The notes: a model not told the origin generated them from the sequence alone. A DNA stretch of 64,000 bases from Taklimakanibacter lacteus (GCA_003576695.1 QOZQ01000011.1:1-64000); one strand, 5' to 3'; positions 1 to 6,985 are shown, counted from the stretch's first letter. Translations and numbers: made by a program.

Positions 1-520
1 CTGTCGTTAGTTCCTCGGAGATCCATCGCAGCCTCCATTCGACAGGAATCCCACAACTAACTGATTCTCTGAGACTTTAGTCCGTGACCTTCTGACTCAG
101 TAATGAAAAACGAGTGGTAAATGCACAACGGAAGGAATCCTTCCCTTGTGCATGCCATCATTGCTCGTGACCCGGATACAGGGAATTACAGGGAAATACA
201 GGGAATAATCGTAAAAAATTCCCGGCCTGAGCAATATCAAGCAGTTGGCTGTCCCGAGTGCAGAATAACAGGGAATCCTCTGCCGGATTGTCGATGAACG
301 CCGTCTCGGCAGATTTTCCTGAAATCAGCCTCTGAAGTCCTATGTCTGATCAATCGGTTCCGGCACCGGGCTGACCCCTCGCGCGCGGATATTCCAGACT
401 GATATTTTCCAAATCACCACCGCTCGGCCCACGATTGCAAGGGCCACTTTCAGAAAAACGCTATGGTGCATGGCTCTCAACGGATTGGGCATGAGGAAGG
501 CCCGCTCGATGAGGTCTTCG
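1..520. other. Gene-poor left edge, lower GC
   Basis: I see no convincing gene here. The stretch is visibly less GC-rich than the rest of the window and ends in the decayed hydrolase fragment at 521-690. Its one clear structure is a run of 10-bp direct repeats at 178-207, with a further copy at 268-277. It is probably accessory or intergenic DNA next to the insertion sequence. Confidence 0.5.
178..277. repeat. Short direct repeats ACAGGGAAWW
   Basis: Three head-to-tail 10-bp units lie at 178-187, 188-197 and 198-207, each ACAGGGAA followed by two A/T bases. A fourth ACAGGGAATC lies at 268-277. The period equals about one helical turn, so binding sites for a protein are possible. No adjacent gene identifies a function. 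Confidence 0.6.
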
Positions 521-690
521 TCAGCCCGAAGCGGAGATGACGACGCCACCCCAGGAGTGCCCCACCAGAACGACGGGTCCGGCCTGCATGTCGAGCGCTC
601 GCCACGTGGCGGCAACGCCGTCGGCCAGAGAACTCAATGGGTTCTGGGCCGACACGACCAAATGACGGCAGCTACATGCCGATGGCTCGC
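521..690 (-). pseudogene. Alpha/beta-hydrolase fragment (relic)
   Basis: On the minus strand one frame reads SAQNPLSSLADGVAATWRAL and then GPVVLVGHSWGGVVISASG before a TGA at 521-523. This matches the nucleophile-elbow region (G-H-S-W-G-G) of the alpha/beta-hydrolase esterase family, in which an AQNPLTSLADDV-type stretch precedes VVLVGHS(Y/W)GG. Nothing before about 690 or after the stop continues the domain, and no start codon is present. About 55 of the usual 230 or more residues remain, so this is a relic rather than a gene. It lies just downstream of the toxin gene in the same orientation. Confidence 0.6.
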
Positions 691-718
691 GGTGTTCGTC
701 AAGGATCGCCTCAGGAAA

Positions 719-1042
719 TCAGCGCAGCAATCGGCGCTCGAGAAAGCTTTGCATGTCTCGGCGCCCATCGACGATACAATAGACCGTCACGTCGCTGCCG
801 GTGACGCGGTAGATGATCCTGTATGGCTTGTAGTGAGCTTCGCGGTAGTCAGCGATGCCGATGCCGACCAACTCCTTCGGGATATTGCCACGCTCGGGCA
901 TGTCGGCAAGCCTTCGGCAGGCGTCATCAAGTGCTTCGAGAACCCGGTCAGCGCTCACGAGCGAATCGTGGCGGGCGATATGGCGGTAAATATCCTCGAC
1001 GTCGCGCTCGGCGCTGTCCGTCAGCAGGACGCGATAGCGCAT
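719..1042 (-). CDS. RelE/ParE-family toxin
   Basis: This 107-residue basic protein is the second gene of a type II toxin-antitoxin operon and starts 7 nt after the antitoxin stop. It has the ParE/RelE layout: an N-terminal helical pair (about residues 10-55), then beta strands with a YREAHYKPYRIIYRV segment and a C-terminal VYCIVDGRRDMQ segment. The arrangement and the Y-R-I-I-Y-R strand resemble the ParE/RelE subgroup whose antitoxins are Phd/YefM proteins. Whether it cleaves mRNA (RelE-like) or inhibits gyrase (ParE-like) cannot be decided from sequence. It appears intact and full length. Confidence 0.85.
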   Translation of the reverse strand: MRYRVLLTDSAERDVEDIYRHIARHDSLVSADRVLEALDDACRRLADMPERGNIPKELVGIGIADYREAHYKPYRIIYRVTGSDVTVYCIVDGRRDMQSFLERRLLR

Positions 1043-1049
1043 CGCGGAA

Positions 1050-1322
1050 TCAGTCCTTCAGGCGACCGCGAACGCGCTTGAAGGCTTCATCAACAGGCCG
1101 GATCCTGCCCGCTTCGATCTCTTTGTTCGTCAGCGCCAGTACCTTGAGAAGCGCCAAAGTCTCCTGCGTCTCCTCGTAGCGACCGACATCCTGGAGAACC
1201 GCTTTGGCCTCGCCGTGCAAGGTTATGATGACCGGCGCCTCGCCTCCGGCCAAGCCGCGAATGACCTCTGGAGCATGTGCTTTGAGGTAGCTGATTGGCT
1301 TCACGCGTCCGGAAAGTTTCAT
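1050..1322 (-). CDS. Phd/YefM-family antitoxin
   Basis: This 90-residue protein has the Phd/YefM N-terminal DNA-binding fold (MKLSGRVKPISYLKAHAPEVIRGL, then PVIITLHGEAKAVLQDVGRYEE). The C-terminal tail (about 55-90) is charged and would wrap the toxin. In this family the antitoxin neutralises the partner and autoregulates the operon by binding a palindrome upstream. A matching palindrome is visible at 1351-1368. The insertion sequence lies only 63 bp upstream of the start codon. Confidence 0.85.
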   Translation of the reverse strand: MKLSGRVKPISYLKAHAPEVIRGLAGGEAPVIITLHGEAKAVLQDVGRYEETQETLALLKVLALTNKEIEAGRIRPVDEAFKRVRGRLKD

Positions 1323-1345
1323 GGCGGCGGCACCTCTTTCGACCG

Positions 1346-1374
1346 AAATATGGTCTAAAGATAGTCCAGGTCAA
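1346..1374 (-). promoter_or_regulatory. Promoter and palindromic operator of the TA operon
   Basis: Reading the minus strand, TTGACC (1374-1369) is followed after 16 nt by CATATT (1352-1347), a plausible -35/-10 pair. The imperfect palindrome TGGTCTAAAGATAGTCCA (1351-1368) fills the spacer, which suits Phd-type autorepression. The IS target duplication begins at 1378, so the insertion left the -35 box intact but replaced everything upstream. The promoter call is inference. Confidence 0.45.
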
Positions 1375-1384
1375 GGGACCATTG

Positions 1385-1408
1385 GGCAATTATATACTTG
1401 ACAAAGCA
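1385..1408 (+). repeat. Left terminal inverted repeat of the IS
   Basis: This is the left end of the IS1595-family element, a near-perfect inverted copy of 3635-3658 with the shared core TATATACTTGACAAAGCA. It contains a TTGACA hexamer reading inward, which could act as a -35 box. No good -10 box follows at the right distance. Confidence 0.85.
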
Positions 1409-1409
1409 G

Positions 1410-1864
1410 CAACTTCGGACGGTACCTAAATACCTCGCGTGACAGGCCGACCGTGTAATACTTGTGTTGTTTTGTATTACAAAGTTGATTGTACAGACAT
1501 TGGGGAATGCCCGTACATTCAGGAATTGTGGAGCGGGCGGGAATCGAACCCGAACGGCGAGGATAGGAAGCCAGCCTAGGCACCAGCCCTTCCCGCCCCA
1601 CAAAATGACCGGAAGCCCGTTCGATGGACTGGGACTTCCGGGGGCCCGTAATGGGCTCACCAGTCTCCGGGCTGCGGTGAGCGGGGTGTGAGAGCTTAAC
1701 GGGCGACTCACCCCCTCCATCGCGGAGACAAGCGAAACTGATAGCGATTGCCTGCGTCACGCGGCGATTCGTTTGGTGATTATGCGCGGTATCCACAGCC
1801 CACGGACTAATATTCATCTGGGTACGGCCTGATTCCGTTAATGAAATCCTTGTGAACAACCGAC
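1410..1864. other. Non-coding left part of the IS
   Basis: Apart from the tRNA-like segment (1529-1599), no ORF here has homology or convincing coding character. The stretch lies between the left inverted repeat and the 57-residue ORF. It presumably holds the promoter for that ORF, but I cannot point to clear -35/-10 boxes. Confidence 0.4.
1529..1599 (-). ncRNA. tRNA-like segment inside the IS
   Basis: On the minus strand a 7-bp acceptor-like stem (GGGGCGG with CCGCTCC, one G-T pair) encloses a canonical T arm (CGGG, loop TTCGATT, CCCG). A 7-nt loop CTGGCTT on a 4-bp TAGG/CCTA stem would present anticodon GGC. The D arm is far too short and the variable region is odd, and no CCA follows. I read this as a tRNA-derived relic or mimic with a well-preserved 3' half, not a functional tRNA gene. 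The antisense strand gives the GAGGNRTRT-type peptide often mis-annotated from such sequences. Confidence 0.4.
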
Positions 1865-2038
1865 ATGGCGAAAAAGCAGCCTTATGACGCCCTTAAGACG
1901 CCCGAACCTGAAAATCAGGAATTTGAGCGGGTTGTCCACAAGCTGTTGAAAACGCCCCACAAGCCCCACGCTACAGGGGAGAAGACGGCGAGGCCGAATG
2001 CACCTAAGCGGAAGCGACCTTCGGCATCGAATCCCTAG
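1865..2038 (+). CDS. Small basic protein, IS passenger
   Basis: This 57-residue ORF begins MAKKQPYDALKTPEPENQEF and has a short helix-like middle (FERVVHKLLKTP). The tail is rich in Lys, Arg, Pro and His, ending KRKRPSASNP. The composition is that of a small nucleic-acid-binding or adaptor peptide, but I do not recognise a named family. It points against the transposase and protease genes and overlaps the 3' end of the protease gene by 35 bp, tail to tail. No strong ribosome-binding site precedes the ATG. Its coding status rests on its even amino-acid use and its position inside the element. Confidence 0.5.
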   Translation: MAKKQPYDALKTPEPENQEFERVVHKLLKTPHKPHATGEKTARPNAPKRKRPSASNP

Positions 2039-2573
2039 CAATACACGGCTCCCCCTTAGTCCCGGCGAGGCCTACCTTAACCGCCGTCACTGCGTCGATG
2101 AGCGTCGGTTGATCGAAAAGCTTGTCCAGATCGAACCCATGCTTGGCAAGGTCGGTTTCGTTCTCAATGACGCATCGCTGCCAACCGGCAGTGGCCTTCA
2201 ATTGAATGGACGCTTCTTGGACGACGAGGTCGGGGATTGCCCCGTCACCAAAGTTCCAAGTGTGTTGGTGAAAAAGAAAGCGCGCGTTTTCGGAAACGAA
2301 TCGGCGTTGCTTGGGGACTGCCAGGAAAACGGGAATAGCGATGCTCGATACCGCACCGATTGCGTGCATGCTGATTCGGAGAGGCAACGCGCGGAGATAG
2401 GTAAAGAGGGCAATGCCATCCTCTCCCCAACCGCCGTGGCTGGCGAAGAGGATCGTTACACTGGTGGAGCCCTCGTTCACGATGTCGTTGAGCTGATGTC
2501 GAAGGGCATTGCTAGCCGGCGGCTCAATCGGTCCGTAGAAAGACAAATATCTGTCGGCTGGAATGGTGTTCAT
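2004..2573 (-). CDS. ClpP-like serine protease, IS passenger
   Basis: This 189-residue protein has the ClpP/crotonase fold signature. A glycine-rich oxyanion strand (ILFASHGGWGEDG, about 41-53) is followed by GAVSSIAIPVFLA with the likely nucleophile Ser77, then ARFLFHQH with His102 matching the ClpP M-I-H-Q histidine. The third catalytic Asp cannot be placed with certainty. It has no signal peptide and no membrane anchor. Length is close to bacterial ClpP (about 195-200), but the sequence is divergent, so it is not the housekeeping subunit. GGGGAAGG lies just before the ATG. It is cargo of the IS1595-family element, read in the same direction as the transposase. Possible roles include self-processing or an interaction with the host Clp system; neither is shown. 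Confidence 0.75.
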   Translation of the reverse strand: MNTIPADRYLSFYGPIEPPASNALRHQLNDIVNEGSTSVTILFASHGGWGEDGIALFTYLRALPLRISMHAIGAVSSIAIPVFLAVPKQRRFVSENARFLFHQHTWNFGDGAIPDLVVQEASIQLKATAGWQRCVIENETDLAKHGFDLDKLFDQPTLIDAVTAVKVGLAGTKGEPCIARDSMPKVASA

Positions 2574-2603
2574 GCGCCTTCCCCGTCCCTGGAAAGGGTA
2601 AGC

Positions 2604-2669
2604 CTAGCGTTTCTTCCGCATATTGTGGAGTCGGCGCGCCAGCTGCTTGTTCGTCTTTGGCTTAACCAA
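2604..2669 (-). CDS. Possible 21-residue basic micro-ORF
   Basis: A TTG start overlaps the ancestral stop codon of the transposase and would encode a 21-residue peptide rich in Lys and Arg (core KPKTNKQLARRLHNMRKK). It ends about 30 bp before the protease start. The overlap suggests translational coupling, and the composition is unlike random sequence, but a peptide this short cannot be proven by eye. Confidence 0.2.
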   Translation of the reverse strand: MVKPKTNKQLARRLHNMRKKR

Positions 2670-3628
2670 CTGTCCTATACATTAGACGCTTTCCGCCGAT
2701 GCCCTTCAAAGCCATCATGGTGCGCGGGCGGTATCTGAATAGCCGAGCTTCACGCGGTAGTTGTAGCGAAAGTCAAACTCAGCAAGATAGCGATGTAAAG
2801 GGGCTTCACCGCAATGCTGATACGTGCCGTGCATCCCGCGCTTGAAGATGTTCCACACGTTTTCGACGGTGTTTGTGTGAACGGTGCCGCGCACATATTC
2901 GTCATCAACGTGGCGCACGGTTTCGTGCTTCTTGAGTTCGTTGTCCACCATGACGTAAATCTTGCTTTCGTCAGTGTTCAAGTTTGACTTGCGCGAAGCA
3001 TTGGTGTCGATGATGTCATGCACTTGGTCAGCGGTAGCGCGGTGAATGGTGCGAACGTTGCCGCCGCGCTCGACAAGGCCAAGCACCGCGCGCTTGTGAG
3101 CGGGACCACGCCCGCCCTTTGTGTACGGGGGTAATACTTGGAGCGCTTGCGCGGCGTTTCGAGCTTACCGAAATACGTTTCGTCTGCTTCGAGGGTCTTT
3201 CCTTCGCCGCCAAGAGGGCCAGGATTGCTTTCGGCCATCGCCGCACGAATGCGGTGCGCCATGAACCACGCCGTCTTGTAGGTAAGGCCAAGCATGCGGC
3301 CAAGCTGTTGGGCGCTGATGCCCTTCTTTGATGATGTCATGAGGAACGTCGCATGAAGCCACTTGTTCAGCGGTATTTTTGAACGCTCGAAAACTGTTCC
3401 GACCGTTACCGTAAATTGTTCACGGCAAGCGTTGCATTGGTAGACGCCGGGCCGATGAGCCTTACCCGCCAAGCCCGTAGCATCGGCAATCGAGCTGCAA
3501 TGCGTGCAGATCGGGCCGTCTGGCCAGCGTTGGGCCTCAAGAAAGGCCCGGGCCTTGTCGGCATCGGTGAAGATCGGATCGTCTAGCTTAACCAAGGGCT
3601 CAACCTCTGTGCCCGTCAGTTTGGCCAA
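2662..3628 (-). pseudogene. IS1595-family transposase, two frameshifts
   Basis: The N-terminal part (from a TTG at 3628) has the family's zinc ribbon (CTHC then CNAC), a helix-turn-helix-like SAQQLGRMLGLTYKTAWFMAHRIR, and the ADETYFG motif holding the first catalytic Asp. The reading frame breaks at a five-base G/C run (3127-3131); one extra base would restore PPYTKGGRGPAHKR. The next frame supplies the second Asp region and the C-terminal VENVWNIFKRGMHGTYQH signature. A second break near 2722 (a CGCG doublet) separates off the tail MMALKGIGGKRLMYRTVG, which ends at 2662. Two independent shifts argue for inactivation. A single-base sequencing error in the C run remains possible for the first. 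Confidence 0.85.
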
Positions 3629-3634
3629 TGGTTA

Positions 3635-3658
3635 TGCTTTGTCAAGTATATAATTGGC
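3635..3658 (-). repeat. Right terminal inverted repeat of the IS
   Basis: This is the right end of the IS1595-family element and the inverted partner of 1385-1408 with one mismatch. It lies immediately upstream of the transposase TTG start, so its inward TTGACA could serve as the -35 box of the transposase promoter. The outer base pairs abut the second copy of the ACCATTGG target duplication. Confidence 0.85.
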
Positions 3659-3677
3659 AACCATTGGGTCGCAAGGA

Positions 3678-4109
3678 TTAGTGGCCGGCGCCGTCCTCGA
3701 CGATCACGTCGACGACCGTCTCTCCGGCATTCAGGAAATCGAGCGTCATCTCGAAGCGATCGCCGGGCTTGAGCGGCCTGACGAGTCCGATGAGGCGCAG
3801 GTGCCGCGCGGTCTTGCGCATGGCGACCGGCTTGCCCGGAAGCAGCTCGACCGATTTGAGGGCGGGATCGTCATAGCGGTTGTTCTGGCGCAATTCGATC
3901 ATCGTGCAGATTGGCGAGCGGGCGGCCACCAGCTCATCGGCGTCCTGGCCGCGATTGGAGATGGGGACGAAGACCTGGGTCTCGTTCGATTGCGACGGCA
4001 GGCCCCAGACATGGCCGATGGCGATCTGGCCGAGCTTGAAGGAATGCGCCGAAGCGCCTCGCGCGGCGGTGGCCGACAGGGCCATGATGAGAAAGAGGCG
4101 GCGGTGCAT
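3678..4109 (-). CDS. PCu(A)C-like periplasmic protein, ligands lost
   Basis: This 143-residue exported protein (signal peptide MHRRLFLIMALSATAARGASA) has the cupredoxin-like fold of the PCuAC copper chaperone family. The GLVRPLKPGDRFEMTLDFLNAGE region matches the family's GLKRPLKEGD...LTFEKAG block. The usual copper ligands are largely missing: H-x-M is HLR here, and the upstream His of the first motif is replaced (IELRQ). It is the last gene of the znuA-zevA-zevB operon, 4 nt after zevB. A role in zinc handling, or as a structural relic, fits better than copper transfer. The IS inserted just past its stop codon. Confidence 0.7.
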   Translation of the reverse strand: MHRRLFLIMALSATAARGASAHSFKLGQIAIGHVWGLPSQSNETQVFVPISNRGQDADELVAARSPICTMIELRQNNRYDDPALKSVELLPGKPVAMRKTARHLRLIGLVRPLKPGDRFEMTLDFLNAGETVVDVIVEDGAGH

Positions 4110-4113
4110 CGGC

Positions 4114-5223
4114 CTACATCATCGTGTTGGTGGTGAAGAGCGAACCCCAGAACATGATGGCGCCTAAGGCCAGGATGACGAGACCGCCGCCCAAGCGCAA
4201 ACCGAAGGCAGCGTAACCGAGCCAGGCCGCATCGCGCTTGGCGAGGCTGATCGCCAGCTTCTTCGAATAGACTGCGATGGTAGCGATGATCGAGACCGTG
4301 ATCGCCGTGCCGAGCGCCATGATAAATGTCGAGGTAATGCCGGCCCAATAGATGCCGATGAAATTGGCGGAGACCAGGACAAGAAGTGCGCCGGTACAGG
4401 GCCTGATGCCGACGGCAAAGGCGAGGGAAAATGCTTTGGTCATGGACCATTCACCCTTGACCTGGCGCGCCGTCGGGACATGGGCATGGCCGCAGTCGCA
4501 GTGCGCATCATGATCGTGATTATGTGCGTGATGGTCATGATGCGCGTGGCCATGATGGTCGTGATGATGACCGGGATGGTCGTGATGGAGATGTCCATGA
4601 TCATGTCCGCTGTGAGCATGCGCAACTTCATGGTTATGCGGACGCAGCGCCGTCCAGATGAGATAGGCACCCATCAAGCCGATGAGGGCATAGCTGGCAC
4701 TTTCGAGGAAGCCGCCAACATCGCGAGCGGTCGAGCCGACCGCGGTCACCAACAGCAACAGAGTACTTATAACCATAATGGCGGTCAGAGCCTGGATCAC
4801 CGCGCTCATGAAGGCGATGAGGATGCCGCGGCGCAGCTCGTTCTCGGTGGCAAGTAGCCAGGCGGAGATCACCGTCTTACCATGGCCCGGTCCTGCGGCG
4901 TGAAAAACACCATAACCGAAACTTAGAAGGATCAAAGTGGTAGCGGCAGCGAAGGACGATTGTGCCTTCAGCTGCTTTATGGAATTGTCCATAGCGCCAT
5001 AAAAATTGCGTTGCTGGATCATGATCCATAGAGCGGGATCACTCCAGAAGGGCGGAGCCTTAAACGTGCCGTCGGCATTGCGCGGCGGCACCAGCAATTT
5101 GCGCTGGTCGATCCTGGGCGCGGTCGTGCCCTGCTGGTCCTGTGCAAAGCCCTGGGTCGGCAGCACCGCGGCCACGAGGCATAGCAGCATCAGGCCGGCG
5201 AGAAGCCGGGCAATCAATTTCAT
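4114..5223 (-). CDS. zevB: NicO-family zinc/nickel transporter ZevB
   Basis: This is an inner-membrane protein of 369 residues with a signal or first TM segment and several TM helices. A large cytoplasmic or periplasmic His/Asp-rich loop (encoded by 4460-4640) is the typical metal-sensing loop of the NicO/RcnA superfamily. The family motif HAAGPGHGKTVISAWLLA is present. Paired with a DUF1007 protein it corresponds to the ZevAB zinc-uptake system described in Haemophilus influenzae. I chose the ATG at 5223 because it overlaps the zevA stop as ATGA and starts a good signal peptide (MKLIARLLAGLMLLCLVAAV). An ATG three codons upstream is also possible. Confidence 0.85.
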   Translation of the reverse strand: MKLIARLLAGLMLLCLVAAVLPTQGFAQDQQGTTAPRIDQRKLLVPPRNADGTFKAPPFWSDPALWIMIQQRNFYGAMDNSIKQLKAQSSFAAATTLILLSFGYGVFHAAGPGHGKTVISAWLLATENELRRGILIAFMSAVIQALTAIMVISTLLLLVTAVGSTARDVGGFLESASYALIGLMGAYLIWTALRPHNHEVAHAHSGHDHGHLHHDHPGHHHDHHGHAHHDHHAHNHDHDAHCDCGHAHVPTARQVKGEWSMTKAFSLAFAVGIRPCTGALLVLVSANFIGIYWAGITSTFIMALGTAITVSIIATIAVYSKKLAISLAKRDAAWLGYAAFGLRLGGGLVILALGAIMFWGSLFTTNTMM

Positions 5224-5885
5224 TTGTCGCATATGACGAGCGCCGGCTGCGCGAACAGGCCGCCGAAATCCTCATCATCCGGCGGCTTCCAGTCGGTGCC
5301 CTTGGTGGAGAGCATCTGGCGCGTCTGGTCGAGCTCCTGATCGGACACGACCGGCTTCACCGCGACGCGGCAGCCCTGCGGGATGCTGCCCACGATGCCA
5401 ACCGGATCATCCTGGACATAGTCCATGGCGATGAAGAATTCCGGGTCATAGATCTTGTACTGGAATTCGGCGTTTTTCGGATCTACCGGGCTCGACAGCG
5501 GCACGGTGAAATGCAGCGCGAGCTTTCCGTTGCTGTAGATCTGGCCATAGTCGACCGGATCCGTGATGGCGACGACCTTGCCATCGACGCGCGGCACGAC
5601 GAAATAATTGTAGTCCTTGAGCGACTTCAGGTTCTCCTGGGTCAGGGGCTCGAGCTCCGACTGGCTGTAGACGCCATCGCCATTGGCATCGAGGCCGTCC
5701 AGCGCCACCTGCGCATAGCCGTCATCGAAGGTCCATTCGACGGCGATGCCGCTGACTTCCGCCTTGTCGTTGAAGACCATATAGGAGCGCATGCTGATCC
5801 AGACATGGGGATGGGCACTCGCCTGGCCGGCACAAAGCAGGCTCATTGCCGTCGCCATCGCCGCCGTCACCAGACTCTGCCGCAT
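5220..5885 (-). CDS. zevA: DUF1007 periplasmic protein ZevA
   Basis: This 221-residue exported protein starts MRQSLVTAAMATAMSLLCAGQASA, and the mature chain begins HPHVWISM, the conserved metal-binding start of DUF1007 proteins. It contains an EF-hand-like DANGDG stretch. In H. influenzae ZevA works with ZevB in zinc acquisition. Here the two genes overlap by 4 nt, and both follow znuA behind a Zur-box-like site, which supports zinc as the metal. The reading frame is open further upstream, but the ATG at 5885 gives the signal peptide and has an AAAGAG site before it. Confidence 0.85.
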   Translation of the reverse strand: MRQSLVTAAMATAMSLLCAGQASAHPHVWISMRSYMVFNDKAEVSGIAVEWTFDDGYAQVALDGLDANGDGVYSQSELEPLTQENLKSLKDYNYFVVPRVDGKVVAITDPVDYGQIYSNGKLALHFTVPLSSPVDPKNAEFQYKIYDPEFFIAMDYVQDDPVGIVGSIPQGCRVAVKPVVSDQELDQTRQMLSTKGTDWKPPDDEDFGGLFAQPALVICDK

Positions 5886-5979
5886 CCCGTGCTCTTTCCT
5901 GTCATGCCCGAAAAGAAGGGATGATGGGGGAATGCGGCGGAAAAGTGAAGTTACGCTTCTGTAAAAGGGGTCAGTCTGA

Positions 5980-6975
5980 TCAATTGTCGCGGGTGGCAAG
6001 GCAGGAGGTCAGCGCCGTCACGAAATTGCGCATCATGCCGGCATAGGCTTGCGGCCCCTTGGGTTCCCTGGCCCCCAGGCCGTCCAGCACCGCGGGCCTC
6101 GCCTTGGTGCCTTCGATGACCGTGTCGACATATCCCGATTCGAATTGCGGCTCGGCGAAGACGCAGACCGCATTGGTCGCAACGATGCGGTCATGGATCT
6201 CCTTGATGCGCCGGGCGCCGGGCATCACTTCCGGGTTGATGGTGATGCTGCCGGCCGGCGACATCCCGAAGCGGGCCTCGAAATACTGATAGGCGTCGTG
6301 GAAGACGATGTAGCGCCTCTCGCGCACCGGCGCCACGGCGGCCGTGATCTCGGTGGACAGCGCATCGAGGCTTGCCGCGAAGGCCCTGGCATTCGCCTCG
6401 TATTTCGCGGCATTTTCCGCATCGATCTCGCTTAGCGCCTTGGCGAGCTCGCTGGCGATCACCTTGGCGTTCCCGGGATCCATCCAGATATGCGGGTCGG
6501 CGCCACCATGGTCATGGTCGTGATCATGGTCTTCCGCATGGTCTTCCGCGTGATCTTCCGCATGGTCCGTATGGGCTGCGTCCTCCTCGCCCTCATGGTC
6601 ATGCGACTCCCACAGATCGCCGCTGCGCACCGGCAAGGTGGTGATGCCCGGCAGCTCGGCGGCTTCCATGAGCTTCTTCCTGGCGATGTCGGGATTCTTG
6701 AGCGCCTTGGCGAGGAAGGATTCGAGATTGTCGCCGACGACCATGATGAGATCGGCATTCTGCATGGCCTCGACCTGGGACGGGGTCAGCTGCGCGGTGT
6801 GCTCGGAGACCGCGGCATCGAGCAGCAATTCCGGCTCGGCGATGCCCGCCATCACATTCGACGCGATGGAATGGATCGGCTTGATCGTCGCCACCACGCG
6901 CGGGGCGGCAAGAACCGGGGCCGTGAATGAAGTGGCAAAAAGCAAGGCCAAGGCAAGTCGGATGGTCGCGGGCAC
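5980..6975 (-). CDS. znuA: Zinc ABC transporter substrate-binding protein ZnuA
   Basis: This 331-residue periplasmic binding protein has a signal peptide (MPATIRLALALLFATSFTAPVLA). It carries the cluster A-I zinc-binding fold: KPIHSIASNVMAG near the N terminus, a long His/Asp/Glu-rich loop (about 126-160), DPHIWMDPGNAKVIA, and FHDAYQYFEARFG. ZnuA captures Zn(II) for an ABC importer. No znuB or znuC is present in the window, so the partner subunits must lie elsewhere. The gene heads the zevAB operon and has GGAGATC before its ATG. A Zur-box-like palindrome ends 11 bp upstream of the start. Confidence 0.92.
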   Translation of the reverse strand: MPATIRLALALLFATSFTAPVLAAPRVVATIKPIHSIASNVMAGIAEPELLLDAAVSEHTAQLTPSQVEAMQNADLIMVVGDNLESFLAKALKNPDIARKKLMEAAELPGITTLPVRSGDLWESHDHEGEEDAAHTDHAEDHAEDHAEDHDHDHDHGGADPHIWMDPGNAKVIASELAKALSEIDAENAAKYEANARAFAASLDALSTEITAAVAPVRERRYIVFHDAYQYFEARFGMSPAGSITINPEVMPGARRIKEIHDRIVATNAVCVFAEPQFESGYVDTVIEGTKARPAVLDGLGAREPKGPQAYAGMMRNFVTALTSCLATRDN

Positions 6976-6985
6976 ATTGATCTCC

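Larger units (their letters stand above)
1386..3659 (-). mobile_element. IS1595-family element with passenger genes
   Basis: The element is bounded by inverted repeats of 24 bp with a single mismatch (1385-1408 and 3635-3658; core TATATACTTGACAAAGCA). It is flanked by the 8-bp direct repeat ACCATTGG (1378-1385 and 3660-3667). An 8-bp duplication is typical of the IS1595 family, and the transposase remnant inside belongs to that family. Besides the transposase the element carries a ClpP-like protease gene, a 57-residue ORF on the opposite strand and a tRNA-like stretch, so it is an IS with cargo. The left end appears about 2 nt shorter than the right when the ends are set by the target duplication. 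It inserted between the TA promoter and the 3' end of the PCuAC-like gene. Confidence 0.85.

Noticed and set aside
1529..1599. Functional tRNA-Ala(GGC) or tRNA-Gly
   Set aside because: The D arm is too short, the anticodon stem has a mismatch, and the variable region is abnormal.
1464..1691. A 75-residue plus-strand ORF with GAGGNRTRTARIG
   Set aside because: It is the antisense translation of the tRNA-like segment, a known type of spurious protein.
2004..2573. Housekeeping ClpP
   Set aside because: The sequence is divergent, has no ClpX or tig neighbours, and lies within the IS ends.
1..3667. Prophage or integrated plasmid at the left edge
   Set aside because: No integrase, phage structural gene or replication gene is present. 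Only a TA module, a relic and an IS are seen.
4460..4640. Repetitive ATGGTCATGATG-like tract resembling a CRISPR or tandem repeat
   Set aside because: It is the codon pattern of the His/Asp-rich loop of ZevB, without regular spacers.
6500..6600. Second repeat-like tract with CATGGTC/TCTTCCGC units
   Set aside because: It encodes the His-rich DHAEDHAED loop of ZnuA.
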